A DNA stretch of 64,000 nt from Mucilaginibacter endophyticus (GCF_003351025.1 NZ_QPCG01000001.1:1185949-1249948), one strand, 5' to 3'; shown: positions 53,041-62,224, counted from the first letter of the stretch. Made by a program: numbers and translations. The notes: a model not told the origin generated them from the sequence alone.

Positions 53041-53211
53041 ATGAAAAATCACGACAAAGCCGCTTTACCAAAAATCCAAATTAAACAAGTGCAGGTATTA
53101 AACAGGGCTTTTACCGGCAATGCAACAAAATATGGTAACCAGGCAGGGTTTATTATGACGCAAACAACCACTGATACTATTCCAACTAATACAGTTACAG
53201 GTATTATTTAA
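53041..53211 (+). CDS. Putative RiPP precursor peptide (LanB substrate), Thr-rich, Cys-free
   Basis: The 56-residue ORF begins after an A-rich leader. Residues 1-24 form a basic leader (ALPKIQIKQVQVLNRAF) reminiscent of the LxKxxI-type leaders of Bacteroidota class I lanthipeptides, without a FNLD box. Residues 40-53 (TQTTTDTIPTNTVT) hold eight Thr in fourteen positions; the peptide has ten Thr, no Ser and no Cys, and ends GII. A Cys-free core cannot form lanthionine rings, so LanB action would leave dehydrobutyrines. It lies 87 bp before lanB2 on the same strand and 133 bp from the divergent kinase. No double-Gly cleavage site is clear. The assignment rests on position and composition only. 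Confidence 0.72.
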   Translation: MKNHDKAALPKIQIKQVQVLNRAFTGNATKYGNQAGFIMTQTTTDTIPTNTVTGII

Positions 53212-53298
53212 TTGGGCCATCCCTGATCGTGGTACCAGTTACGTGAATTGAACCGAACGTTTTTCATAAATCAGGTTATTTAGCAATAGCCAGCTGTC

Positions 53299-56200
53299 AT
53301 GAAAGCAACAAAATTATCTGAATTATATAAATTTTCATCGGGCTTGATGTTAAGGTTTCCTGCTTTTGATAGCAGTGAAGTGTTAACGGCTGATGATGTC
53401 AGAAAATTTGCTAAAGATGAATTGTTTATGCAGGCGCTTTGGCTTACCTCTAAAGATTTGTATGAAGCTGTTTTAAATATTGATGATGTAAGCGATCAAA
53501 AAAAAAGGGAAAAGCTTGAAATAACTCTTACCAAATTTATAAACCGAAGCGCGACTGGTGCCAATCCGTCGGGATTGTTTGCGGGTTGCGCCGCGGTTAA
53601 TTGGGGTGAACGTACCGATTTGCAGCTCGGTGATGTTTATCAGCACGTAAGGCTAAATGTTGCTGCTGCTGTCAATATAACGCATAGGTTTTTAGATGAT
53701 GAATTTATAAGATCATTACTGAATTACAGGGTAAATAAAACATTGTATACGCTAAATGGGGCTTATAGTAAGATTGATTATCAGACTTTAAACTGTGGCA
53801 AGTATAAAGCCTCGTCGGTAAAAATATCTGATGATCTTCAGTCGGTTATCCGGTTTTGTGATGATTTCAGGTCATATGATTCAATAAGGTCATTTATAAT
53901 GCAGACACTTGGGAAAACCGGGGAGTCTGCTTTAGTTTTTTTGAACCAGTTGATTGAAAACCAGGTTTTGTGGAGTGAACTTGAACCTTGCTGGGAAGGT
54001 AAAGAATACCTTGACCAGGCTATTGAAATTTTTACCCGGTTAGAAAAAAAAAGCGCGAAAGCGGAAGCCTGTTTATCATCACTAAATGCGATTAAGGGGG
54101 TGCTGTCTGGCACCGATAGTGTAATTACGAAAAATAATAAGGTAGCTATGATTTTGAAAGATTTGTCAGGGGACGCCTCACAGGGGACACTGCTGCAGGT
54201 AGATTATTTTAGGCAGGGAGCTTCGGCTACGCTTGATAAAGCTTATGCCGATCAATTGCTTGACGCTATTGATATGCTCAACCGGATTTCACCCAGGCAT
54301 CAGAGTAAAAATTTAAAAACATTTATAAAGCGTTTTAGTGACCGCTATCATGAGCAGGAGGTTCGACTAACAGATGCACTGGATCTTGAAAAAGGCATCG
54401 GTTACGCAGGCAAGCGGCATACAGAATCGTCGGGCCGTACGCCAGATCATAAAGATCCTCAATATACTGATGCTGTAAAGTGGCTTATCGGCCAAATTGT
54501 TAATAATCCTGGGCAGGAAGTTATTCAATTACAAAAATCGCAGTTTGAGAACGCTAAAATCTGCGATGATGAATTGCCGCCAAGCTTTTCGGTAATGTTC
54601 CGTATTTCGGGGCATGACGAGCCTTTGCTTTATCTTGAACATTGCGGCTGGCCGGCAGGTACTGCCATGCTTGGCCGCCTGGCGGGTGCCGATCGAAATT
54701 TTGGACAGATTCTTGAAGAGATTGCCGAAACAGAAGCACGTATTTATGAACCGGCCATAGTTGCCGAAATTATACATACACCGGATGACAGTTTGGGAAG
54801 TTTTACATCCGCACCGTATCGGAACTCCTCGGCGCAAACACAGGTAAGTGCCGGTGAACAGGAGGTTAACTTAACAGATCTATTGATATCTGTAAAAGGG
54901 AACAGTATTATATTACGCTCAGCTAAACTGGGTAAGCGGATCATCCCCCGGTTAAATAACGCATATAATTATGGCATGACGTCCTTGCCTGTATATCAGT
55001 TCCTGGCCGACTTGCAATGTCAGGATTCAAAATATCAGCTTGGTTTTAATCTCGACATATTGCCTAAGTTGGGGGTAACCAGAACACCAAGAGTGGTTTA
55101 CGAGGGTGTAATATTAGCCTTAAAAACATGGTATATGACTAATGCCGATTTACAACAGTTGGCAAAAGACTTAGCTGCTGATTACGATTTGGCCTGGGCA
55201 AAGTTTATTAAATACTGGGATTTGCCCGATGCTTTTGTTTTTACAGATACCGATAGTGAATTAGTTGTGCATACCGGTAGCCGACTTGAAGTTGCGGCTT
55301 GGCTTTCATCGTGCAAAAAGAAGAATGAAGTTGTTTTGCACGAATATATCGGCGAACGCAAAAACATTGTTCTTAAAAAGAAAGACGAAAAGCTTATCGG
55401 AAACCAATTTGTAGCTGTTTTAAAACGTGGCGAAAAAACAACCGGTAAGTATGGAAATATGATGCCAGTAAGCACAAACGCGGCTAAAAGGCAATTTTTT
55501 CCGGGTGATGAATGGCTGTATGTAAAACTGTATTGCGGTATTAAAACCGCCGAGCAGGTAATTGGTAACGAACTCATACAACTAAGTAAAAAGCTTTATC
55601 ACGAAGACCTGATAGATCAATGGTTTTACGTGCGATATGCAGATCCAGAACCTCACATTCGCTTCAGGGTTCACCTTGCGTCGGTATTTGCTTTAGGAAG
55701 GGTGATTCAAAGTATCAATAGCTCTTTTTCGTCCCTGATTAAATCAAAACAGATCTGGAAGGTTCAGTTTGATACCTATGAACGCGAATTGGAGCGCTAT
55801 GGTGAGGCATCGATAGAGCTTGTGGAGCAGTTGTTTTTTAACGACAGCCTTGCCGTAGCCAGCCTTATATCAAGGGCCGAAATGACCGAGAACTTTGACG
55901 AAGTGAGATGGCTTTGGGGGCTTTTATCAATTGACAGGTTATTGGATGACTTTGACTTTCAGCTTTCTCAGAAAACCGAGCTGATGGAATTACTTGTTGC
56001 CTCATCTTACCCCGATGTTAATTATGATAACCTGCTTTCGAAGCAGCTTACCTTTAAATACAGGCACTACAGAAGTCGGATTGAAGGGCTTTTTGCTGAA
56101 GGCGCAATAGTTACCGGTGATGACCTGCTCAGGTACCGGAGTTTAAATAACAAGCCAGTTGCTTTATTGCTTAATGAACTCATTTCATCCGGCACTGTAC

Positions 56201-56394
56201 ATCAGGATTTGAATCTGCTCGTGATCAGCCTTATTCAAATGAATATGAACCGTTTGTTTAAAATAAGGCAGCGTGTTTATGAGCTGGGCGTTTACGATTT
56301 TCTGCTGCTTTATTATAAATCGGTGCTGCAAAATAAAGAATCAATTTATGAAACCAAATATGCCGCAGGGGCCGAAAATGATTTCAGAAGCTGA
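53299..56394 (+). CDS. LanB-like dehydratase with altered active-site motifs (lanB2)
   Basis: The protein has 1031 residues and aligns by eye with lanB1 over both domains: GLFAGCAAVNWGE near 92-104, IPRLNNAYNYGMTSLPVYQF, FFPGDEWLYVKLY, QWFYVRYADPEPHIRFRV (Arg779, Arg788, Arg790) and DTYERELERYG (Arg829, Arg833). Two key places differ. The R-x3-R-ATPFG motif is Arg83-x3-Gly87-ANPSG, and the HMxxNR motif is Gln980-MNMNR. In NisB-type enzymes the second Arg helps glutamylation and the His helps elimination. This copy may be an inactive partner, a leader-binding subunit, or an enzyme with changed chemistry. It is in line with the precursor gene and probably in one operon. Confidence 0.88.
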   Translation: MKATKLSELYKFSSGLMLRFPAFDSSEVLTADDVRKFAKDELFMQALWLTSKDLYEAVLNIDDVSDQKKREKLEITLTKFINRSATGANPSGLFAGCAAVNWGERTDLQLGDVYQHVRLNVAAAVNITHRFLDDEFIRSLLNYRVNKTLYTLNGAYSKIDYQTLNCGKYKASSVKISDDLQSVIRFCDDFRSYDSIRSFIMQTLGKTGESALVFLNQLIENQVLWSELEPCWEGKEYLDQAIEIFTRLEKKSAKAEACLSSLNAIKGVLSGTDSVITKNNKVAMILKDLSGDASQGTLLQVDYFRQGASATLDKAYADQLLDAIDMLNRISPRHQSKNLKTFIKRFSDRYHEQEVRLTDALDLEKGIGYAGKRHTESSGRTPDHKDPQYTDAVKWLIGQIVNNPGQEVIQLQKSQFENAKICDDELPPSFSVMFRISGHDEPLLYLEHCGWPAGTAMLGRLAGADRNFGQILEEIAETEARIYEPAIVAEIIHTPDDSLGSFTSAPYRNSSAQTQVSAGEQEVNLTDLLISVKGNSIILRSAKLGKRIIPRLNNAYNYGMTSLPVYQFLADLQCQDSKYQLGFNLDILPKLGVTRTPRVVYEGVILALKTWYMTNADLQQLAKDLAADYDLAWAKFIKYWDLPDAFVFTDTDSELVVHTGSRLEVAAWLSSCKKKNEVVLHEYIGERKNIVLKKKDEKLIGNQFVAVLKRGEKTTGKYGNMMPVSTNAAKRQFFPGDEWLYVKLYCGIKTAEQVIGNELIQLSKKLYHEDLIDQWFYVRYADPEPHIRFRVHLASVFALGRVIQSINSSFSSLIKSKQIWKVQFDTYERELERYGEASIELVEQLFFNDSLAVASLISRAEMTENFDEVRWLWGLLSIDRLLDDFDFQLSQKTELMELLVASSYPDVNYDNLLSKQLTFKYRHYRSRIEGLFAEGAIVTGDDLLRYRSLNNKPVALLLNELISSGTVHQDLNLLVISLIQMNMNRLFKIRQRVYELGVYDFLLLYYKSVLQNKESIYETKYAAGAENDFRS

Positions 56395-56490
56395 AATTGA
56401 TTACATAACAAGGTAGATTACATCTGCAATAAATTAAATAACGGTTAACTACCGGAGCAATACTTTAACCATCCCTACACAAATCACATT

Positions 56491-56526
56491 AAGCTTTCTG
56501 TTAATTCAGGAGGCTTTTTGTTTTTG
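56491..56526 (+). terminator. Probable terminator after lanB2
   Basis: AAGCTTTC and GAGGCTT pair with one bulge and one wobble, and the 3' arm runs into TTTTTGTTTTTG. The stem is short, about 7 bp, so the call is tentative. The rest of the 250-bp gap has only trivial ORFs. Confidence 0.45.
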
Positions 56527-56596
56527 TAAAATATGGCATTTGTTTTCTTAATAAAAGTTTAACAAAGGTTCCGGTATGCCAGGAACAATATAAATG

Positions 56597-56604
56597 TATT
56601 TTTG
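56597..56604 (+). promoter_or_regulatory. Candidate -7 promoter box for the metallophosphoesterase gene
   Basis: TATTTTTG is an exact TAnnTTTG match 40 bp before the ATG at 56645. No clear -33 TTTG at normal spacing was found. Confidence 0.45.
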
Positions 56605-56644
56605 AACCTGCTATTGCCTCTGTTATAAAGGCAGCACTTATACA

Positions 56645-57547
56645 ATGGAAAGAAGATCGGCATTAAAAAATATAGGCGGCCTGCTTTTGGCGCCTTCATT
56701 GGCACTTGGCAAAACAACAACATCGGCCAAACCTTCGTTACGGGTGGCTCATATTACCGATGTACACCTGAAAGATAAGTTTGATGCGCCCGCGAGATTT
56801 ACAAGATGCCTGCACCATTTGCAACAACAAACACCTAAAGTTGATATGGTATTAAATGGTGGCGATATTGTTTTTGATATGAATAAAGAAAACATCGGCA
56901 CTATTAACGATCAATGGAAACTGGTGCAAAACATCATGAAAAATGAATGTAGTTTGCCGGTTCATTATTGTTTAGGTAATCATGATATCTGGTGGTACGA
57001 GGATGATAAAGGCCAGGCCATCTATGGCAAAAAATATGCTTTAGATAAGCTGCAGCTTGTAAAACCATACTACAGCATGGTTAAAAACGGCTGGAAAATC
57101 ATTGTGCTTGATAGTGTGCATCTGGATATTGATAATACCTGGTACATCGGTAAATTAGGCGATGAGCAGTTTAACTGGCTTAGCGACGAACTTAAAACTA
57201 CAGATGCAAATATGCCGGTAATGGTAATGTCGCATATTCCGATACTCACCGCTTTGCTGATGATTGAAGATAATATTGTAAACAAATGGACAATGCTTGG
57301 AGGCGATATGCACACCGATACCGCTAAGATTATTAACCTGTTTTATCAGCACCCTAACGTGAAATTATGCCTGAGCGGGCACCTGCACATGCGCGATAAA
57401 GTAGTTTATAACAATGTCACTTACCTGTGTAACGGCGCTGTTTCCGGTGCCTGGTGGGAGGGTAACCGTCGCGAAACGGCGCCCGGCTATGGTTTGATTG
57501 ACCTGTATGCCGATGGTACTTTCGAGGAAAAATACGTGAACTACTAA
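56645..57547 (+). CDS. Calcineurin-like metallophosphoesterase with export signal
   Basis: The protein has 300 residues. The N terminus MERRSALKNIGGLLLAPSLA looks like a short twin-arginine signal. Metal-binding motifs are in order: HITDVHL, NGGDIVFD, LGNHDIW, SHIPIL and SGHLHMRD, followed by CNGAVSGAWW, the end typical of 3',5'-cyclic-nucleotide-phosphodiesterase-like exported phosphatases. The substrate is unknown. It is a separate unit after the LanB locus and I see no direct link with it. Confidence 0.88.
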   Translation: MERRSALKNIGGLLLAPSLALGKTTTSAKPSLRVAHITDVHLKDKFDAPARFTRCLHHLQQQTPKVDMVLNGGDIVFDMNKENIGTINDQWKLVQNIMKNECSLPVHYCLGNHDIWWYEDDKGQAIYGKKYALDKLQLVKPYYSMVKNGWKIIVLDSVHLDIDNTWYIGKLGDEQFNWLSDELKTTDANMPVMVMSHIPILTALLMIEDNIVNKWTMLGGDMHTDTAKIINLFYQHPNVKLCLSGHLHMRDKVVYNNVTYLCNGAVSGAWWEGNRRETAPGYGLIDLYADGTFEEKYVNY

Positions 57548-57557
57548 AATATAAAAA

Positions 57558-57587
57558 GGGGGGGGACTAAATTAAATAGCCCGCCCC
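57558..57587. terminator. G8/C-rich hairpin between convergent genes
   Basis: Eight consecutive G (57558-57565) face CCCGCCCC (57580-57587) with one mismatch and a 14-nt loop, between the metallophosphoesterase and DUF2723 genes. It may work as a terminator in either direction. The G8 tract is also a possible slippage site. Confidence 0.45.
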
Positions 57588-57609
57588 ATTGCATATATAT
57601 GTTGGTTGT

Positions 57610-60600
57610 TTAGAGCTGGAGAATACTTTTAAACTTTTCGGCATAATCATTAAACTGCGCCATCAATTGCCCGCTTAACTCTTTTTGGTTGCCATTGTGG
57701 GTTACTGCCACCATGTTGTTTAGCAGCAACATACTATTGTGTACATCACGTGGGCTTAACTTGCCTGTATCCTTTTGCAATTGATGGTAATTGTACTCAA
57801 GCTGATCAGTCAAATAGCTGTTGACGCTTTTTATCAGCTTGTTACCCAGTTTGGCATAGTCAAGCTTATAGGAAGTATCGGCCATGGTAATTTTACCTTG
57901 TGCAGCCATAAAATTTGGGTTGATATCAGGCATCACTTCCTCGTATTTATGCAACGCATTAAGTGCAAGATCGGGATGCCCATCCTTTAATAGCCCTGCC
58001 GAAAGATCGGAAAAAGCTGATACCATTTGCGGATAAAACATGGTTGTTGATTGCTGATCAAGGTATTTAGCAGTTTTAAAATTGCCGAATTTAAACCTGG
58101 TCATCATGTTGCTGTACATCACCAGGCTGTTGGTTTTTGAAAGCTGATCTGCTAATGATGAATCTGTTTTGAATGGTAATAATCGGTACGCAAAACCTTC
58201 CTGGTATAAATAAGGCTGTAGCCCAACCATGCTTGTCTGCCCGATAGAGGTGGTAAAGCAAATTGGTCGTTTCCAGTCGTTATGGGCCAGGATGTCAATC
58301 ATAGCAAGGTTTTCTTTGGTAATGTAATTAGGAGGAAATTTCCATTTCATAGTATCCGTCAATAACCCTTTTTGCTCGGGCGTAATTACCTTGTTTTTCA
58401 TCACGTCAGCTACATTTACCGCAAGCTTGAAGTTTTTGGTTGGTAAATAGTTTTCGGTAGTGCCGTTGGTATATTCAACCTGGGTGCGCTTATCATCAGA
58501 GGTAATAAAATCAAATATATCTTTCACATCAACATAGCCCGGTATTTTGGCATCATTATACCTGATCACATCGCGTGTGCCTAACTTGTATTTATCAAAG
58601 TTCATGGTGATAGGCAGGGCTTCGGCCTCGTTTATTTTACGCTGCATCTGCCTTACCGACCAATCGGCACTTAACAGGCTCAGGTTTACGATGCGTACGT
58701 CGGGGCGAATATTTTCGACTTCCTGGTCGTACCATAAGGAGTAGGTGTCATTATCGCCCAGATCAAACAGGATAGCGTTTTTAGGGCACGACATTAGGTA
58801 GTTGTAAGCCATATCATGAGCTGCCATTTTGGTTGAACGATCGTGGTTTTTCCATTCTTTACTCGCCAATAAAATAGGGCCAACGATGGTGCAAAGTACA
58901 AATGCCCCAATCGTTGCGAATCGCGGATTGATCTTTTTAGGTACCAGGTCAATCAACGCGATTAATCCTACACCAATCCAAATAGCGAAGGCATAAAACG
59001 AGCCAACGTATGAGTAATCACGTTCGCGAGGCTGTACCGATGGTTGGTTAACATACAACACAATGGCCAGTCCGGTGAAAAAGAATAGTAATGTGATTAC
59101 CAGCGCGTCTTTTCGTCTTTTTTGGAAATGATACAGCATTCCTAATAAACCAACAACTAAAGGCAAAGCATAAAGCGGAGTATAGGTAACATTGTTTAAT
59201 ACAAACTTGGGTGTATTGGAAGTGTTGTTGAATAAACCCGATGTCCAGTTACCGCCAATGCCGTTCATATTGGTTTGCCCTTCCATATCATCGTCGCTAT
59301 AACGGCCAACAAAATTCCACATAAAATAGCGCCAGTACATCTGATACATTTGCCAGCTGAACATCCACTTTAAATTATCCGAGAAGGTAGGAGTAGCGTT
59401 GTCGCTCAGTTGAAGCCAGTCTCGATAAAATTGGGCATCCTGGGTATAGGTGGTATTCTCCTCTGTCGACCACATGCGGGGCAAAATGCTGGTATGGTCA
59501 TAAACATAATTAGGTTTGTTATAGGCAATCTCATATTTGTTTTTGCCTTTGCGGTACAGGGGCGTGCCATCGGTAACGTCGGTTATTTTAGCATCAAAGT
59601 AGGGGCCGCTTAATAACGGTGTTTCGCCGTATTGGGTACGGTTAAGATATTCAACCATGGTAAACGCATCGCTTGGGTGCGAGTTGTTGAGATTAGTACC
59701 AGCCGATGCCCGGATTGGGATATATACAAATGAGCTGTAGCCAAAGTAAATGAACACGATGCAAAGCAAGCCCACATTTAAAAAATGTTTTTGCTTGCGG
59801 ATGCTGTAACATATGCCTGCTGCTAATGATCCTATTAGCAATAAAAAGAAGAATAAAACGCCACTTCCGAAACCAAGGCCGATTGTGTTCACAAAAAACA
59901 GATCGAACCGGGCAGCAAGTGAGATAGTATATCCCCTTATCCCAAACTGAACAAATGCCAATATCAGGATGCTGATAGCGAATGCGATAAGGCCACTTTT
60001 GATATTGATTTTTTTATGCCTGCGAAAGTAGTAAACCATAACCAGGGCCGGTATAGTCAATAAGTTAAGCAGGTGAATGCCTATGGAAAGGCCAATGACA
60101 TAGGCGATGAACACCAGCCACCTGTCGGCCCTTGGCTCATCTGCAACTGCATCCCATTTTAAAATTGCCCAGAATACCACCGCGGTACATAACGATGACC
60201 AGGCAAAAACAATGGTTTCAACCGCCGAAAACCAAAAGGTATCGGTAAAGGCGAATGCAAGGGCGCCGGTTAACCCGGCACCCATTATTTGTAAGGTTTG
60301 GGTTTTGTTTAGTTGGGAATCTTTTATAGCGAGGAGCTTTTTGGCAAGAGCGGTTATACTCCAAAATAAAAACATAATGGTAGCGCCGCTGGCCAATGCC
60401 GAACCAAGGTTGGTGAAGTAGGCCACTTTAGTCCTCTCGCCCATGGATAGCAGGGAAAAAGCCTTACCTATCATAGCAAAAAGTGGGTATCCGGGTTGGT
60501 GCGAAACCTGGAGCTTATAGGCACAGGAAATAAATTCGCCGCAATCCCAAAAGCTTACAGAGGGCTCTAAAGTAAGAATGTAAGTTAGGGATGCAAGGGT

Positions 60601-60645
60601 AAAACAAAGCCAGCCCAAAAGGTTGTTGATTTTGTTGTAGTTCAT
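57610..60645 (-). CDS. DUF2723 membrane protein, glycosyltransferase-like
   Basis: The ATG at 60645 gives 1011 residues; a TTG extension to 60669 was rejected. The N-terminal half has about ten to twelve membrane helices, with the DUF2723 signature LEPSVSFWDCGEFISCAYKL and VSHQPGYPLFAMIGKAFSL at 30-65, where the acidic Asp-x-Glu resembles the first-loop motif of protein O-mannosyltransferases. After RERDYSYVGSFYAFAIWIGV come a large periplasmic region with NAILFDLGDNDTYSLWYDQE and a helical TPR-like end. Bacteroidota members are thought to glycosylate exported proteins. It is monocistronic. Confidence 0.9.
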   Translation of the reverse strand: MNYNKINNLLGWLCFTLASLTYILTLEPSVSFWDCGEFISCAYKLQVSHQPGYPLFAMIGKAFSLLSMGERTKVAYFTNLGSALASGATIMFLFWSITALAKKLLAIKDSQLNKTQTLQIMGAGLTGALAFAFTDTFWFSAVETIVFAWSSLCTAVVFWAILKWDAVADEPRADRWLVFIAYVIGLSIGIHLLNLLTIPALVMVYYFRRHKKINIKSGLIAFAISILILAFVQFGIRGYTISLAARFDLFFVNTIGLGFGSGVLFFFLLLIGSLAAGICYSIRKQKHFLNVGLLCIVFIYFGYSSFVYIPIRASAGTNLNNSHPSDAFTMVEYLNRTQYGETPLLSGPYFDAKITDVTDGTPLYRKGKNKYEIAYNKPNYVYDHTSILPRMWSTEENTTYTQDAQFYRDWLQLSDNATPTFSDNLKWMFSWQMYQMYWRYFMWNFVGRYSDDDMEGQTNMNGIGGNWTSGLFNNTSNTPKFVLNNVTYTPLYALPLVVGLLGMLYHFQKRRKDALVITLLFFFTGLAIVLYVNQPSVQPRERDYSYVGSFYAFAIWIGVGLIALIDLVPKKINPRFATIGAFVLCTIVGPILLASKEWKNHDRSTKMAAHDMAYNYLMSCPKNAILFDLGDNDTYSLWYDQEVENIRPDVRIVNLSLLSADWSVRQMQRKINEAEALPITMNFDKYKLGTRDVIRYNDAKIPGYVDVKDIFDFITSDDKRTQVEYTNGTTENYLPTKNFKLAVNVADVMKNKVITPEQKGLLTDTMKWKFPPNYITKENLAMIDILAHNDWKRPICFTTSIGQTSMVGLQPYLYQEGFAYRLLPFKTDSSLADQLSKTNSLVMYSNMMTRFKFGNFKTAKYLDQQSTTMFYPQMVSAFSDLSAGLLKDGHPDLALNALHKYEEVMPDINPNFMAAQGKITMADTSYKLDYAKLGNKLIKSVNSYLTDQLEYNYHQLQKDTGKLSPRDVHNSMLLLNNMVAVTHNGNQKELSGQLMAQFNDYAEKFKSILQL

Positions 60646-60722
60646 GATAAAGTGTAAAAGTTTTTTCAAATAGTTAATACCAAATTAGGGCTTAAAATTG
60701 GTAACGTATTGAAATTTAACAC

Positions 60723-60774
60723 TTTTAACAATTATTAACACTTGATGGGCCGAAGTGTTAAATGGTTGTTAAAA
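60723..60774. promoter_or_regulatory. Double nested inverted repeat between divergent genes
   Basis: TTTTAACAA (60723-60731) pairs with TTGTTAAAA (60766-60774), and inside it TTAACACTT (60735-60743) pairs with AAGTGTTAA (60753-60761). Both arm pairs are perfect 9-mers. The element is in the 195-bp gap between DUF2723 and mscS and could be a two-operator site or a cruciform. Confidence 0.5.
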
Positions 60775-60840
60775 CAAACTGTTCCATCAAATAAGCGTTA
60801 AGCTTTAATTGTTTTTTATTCGGAAGCTAACGTTTGTGTT

Positions 60841-61626
60841 ATGAAGATAGAGAAGTTTTATGACCAGCTTTATATATGGGTGATCCGTTATGCACCCAGT
60901 TTTTTGATAGGTTTAGTGGTTTTGTTTATAGGTCTTTGGATGATTAACCTGCTGTTAAAATGGTGGCAGGCGCACATGCAAAAAAAGGAAATAGATCCTA
61001 CCATAAAGCCGTTTTTGCAAAGCCTTGTAGGGGTTATACTCCGTGTGTTGCTAATACTGGGCGTGGTGCAGATCATGGGAATCCCTATAACGCTGTTTAC
61101 CGCATTGGTTGGCGCTTTTGGTGTGGCGGCCGGTTTAGCACTTTCGGGTACGCTGCAAAATTTTGCCAGCGGGGTGCTTATCCTGTTGCTCAAGCCTTTT
61201 GTTGTAGGCGAAAATATCATAACCCAGGGACTTGAAGGAACGGTTACTGCCATCCAGATCTTTTATACCATTGTGAAAACTTTTGATAATCGGATAGTTA
61301 TCGTTCCTAACGGAAAATTATCAAACGAGGTGATCATCAACATCAGCAGGGAAGGTACCCGGCGGCTGGATATTGAGCTTAAGTTTGCCAATAATATTGA
61401 TTATAATCAGGTAAAGTCGGTTATTGATGCGGCTATTAATAAATCAGAGAATATATTGGAGTCGCCTAACCGCAGGATTGGCGTTGCCGGATTAGATCCG
61501 GATGGTTACCGGGTAGGGGTGAACGTATGGGTACATGCCCATGGTTTTCAGGATACGAAGCTGGCCGTTCAGGAAAACATTTTGCAGGATATCAAAGCGG
61601 CAGGAATAAAGATCCCCGGTCTATAA
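60841..61626 (+). CDS. MscS-family mechanosensitive channel
   Basis: The protein has 261 residues, the minimal MscS length. Helices TM1 (SFLIGLVVLFIGLWMINLLL) and TM2 (LVGVILRVLLILGVVQIM) precede the pore helix with the Gly/Ala pattern VGAFGVAAGLALSGTLQNFASG and LLLKPFVVGENI. The cytoplasmic beta domain has IVPNGKLSNEVIINIS and a C-terminal alpha/beta region. It releases solutes on hypo-osmotic shock. The pyrophosphatase gene follows after 11 bp, so they are probably co-transcribed. Confidence 0.94.
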   Translation: MKIEKFYDQLYIWVIRYAPSFLIGLVVLFIGLWMINLLLKWWQAHMQKKEIDPTIKPFLQSLVGVILRVLLILGVVQIMGIPITLFTALVGAFGVAAGLALSGTLQNFASGVLILLLKPFVVGENIITQGLEGTVTAIQIFYTIVKTFDNRIVIVPNGKLSNEVIINISREGTRRLDIELKFANNIDYNQVKSVIDAAINKSENILESPNRRIGVAGLDPDGYRVGVNVWVHAHGFQDTKLAVQENILQDIKAAGIKIPGL

Positions 61627-61637
61627 TAAGATAAAAC

Positions 61638-62141
61638 ATGGATAATTTAGAAAACGGCATTACGGTAATTGTGGAAACGCCCAAAGGCAGTGGGCACAAG
61701 TATGATTACGATACCGCGACAAAGCAGTTTAAACTTAAAAAATTATTACCTGCCGGCATGGTGTTCCCTTTTGATTTTGGGTTTATACCCAATACCATTG
61801 GGGGCGATGGCGATCCGCTGGATGTGCTGGTGATATCAGAGATAAATACTTTTCCGGGTTGTGTGATTGATTGCAGGTTAATAGGTGCTTTTAAGGTAGA
61901 GCAAACCAGCCCCGAGGGAAAGCGTTACCGTAACGACAGGCTGTTGGCGGTACCTGTGGCGTCAAAAATTTTTACCGATCTGCATGATGCGGCGCAATTG
62001 CCGCATAGCCTTACCGACCAGATTGAAGCATTTTTTACCAATTACAACCGCCTTGAGTCAAAAGAATTTAATTTGATGGAACGCCTTGGGGCAGAGGGCG
62101 CTATGGAACTCGTGAATAATGCCACTACCGGTTACGAGTAG
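61638..62141 (+). CDS. Family I inorganic pyrophosphatase
   Basis: The protein has 167 residues. Family I motifs are seen: VIVETPKGSGHKYDYD near the start (Glu and Lys of the active site), FPFDFGFIPNT, and the metal site GDGDPLDVLVI with three Asp residues, then RNDRLLAVP. It hydrolyses pyrophosphate in the cytoplasm. Slightly short compared with E. coli Ppa, as in some Bacteroidota paralogues. It lies 11 bp downstream of mscS. Confidence 0.93.
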   Translation: MDNLENGITVIVETPKGSGHKYDYDTATKQFKLKKLLPAGMVFPFDFGFIPNTIGGDGDPLDVLVISEINTFPGCVIDCRLIGAFKVEQTSPEGKRYRNDRLLAVPVASKIFTDLHDAAQLPHSLTDQIEAFFTNYNRLESKEFNLMERLGAEGAMELVNNATTGYE

Positions 62142-62224
62142 TTTTAGGGCAAATTTTATAAAACTCAATCGCGATTGGCCTGTATTATTTATAATAAACA
62201 TTGTTGAATTTAAATATAGCTACT

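Noticed and set aside
48094..56394. Thiopeptide cluster, suggested by the SpaB C-like domain
   Set aside because: Thiopeptides need YcaO and cyclodehydration genes and a Ser/Cys-rich core; none is here.
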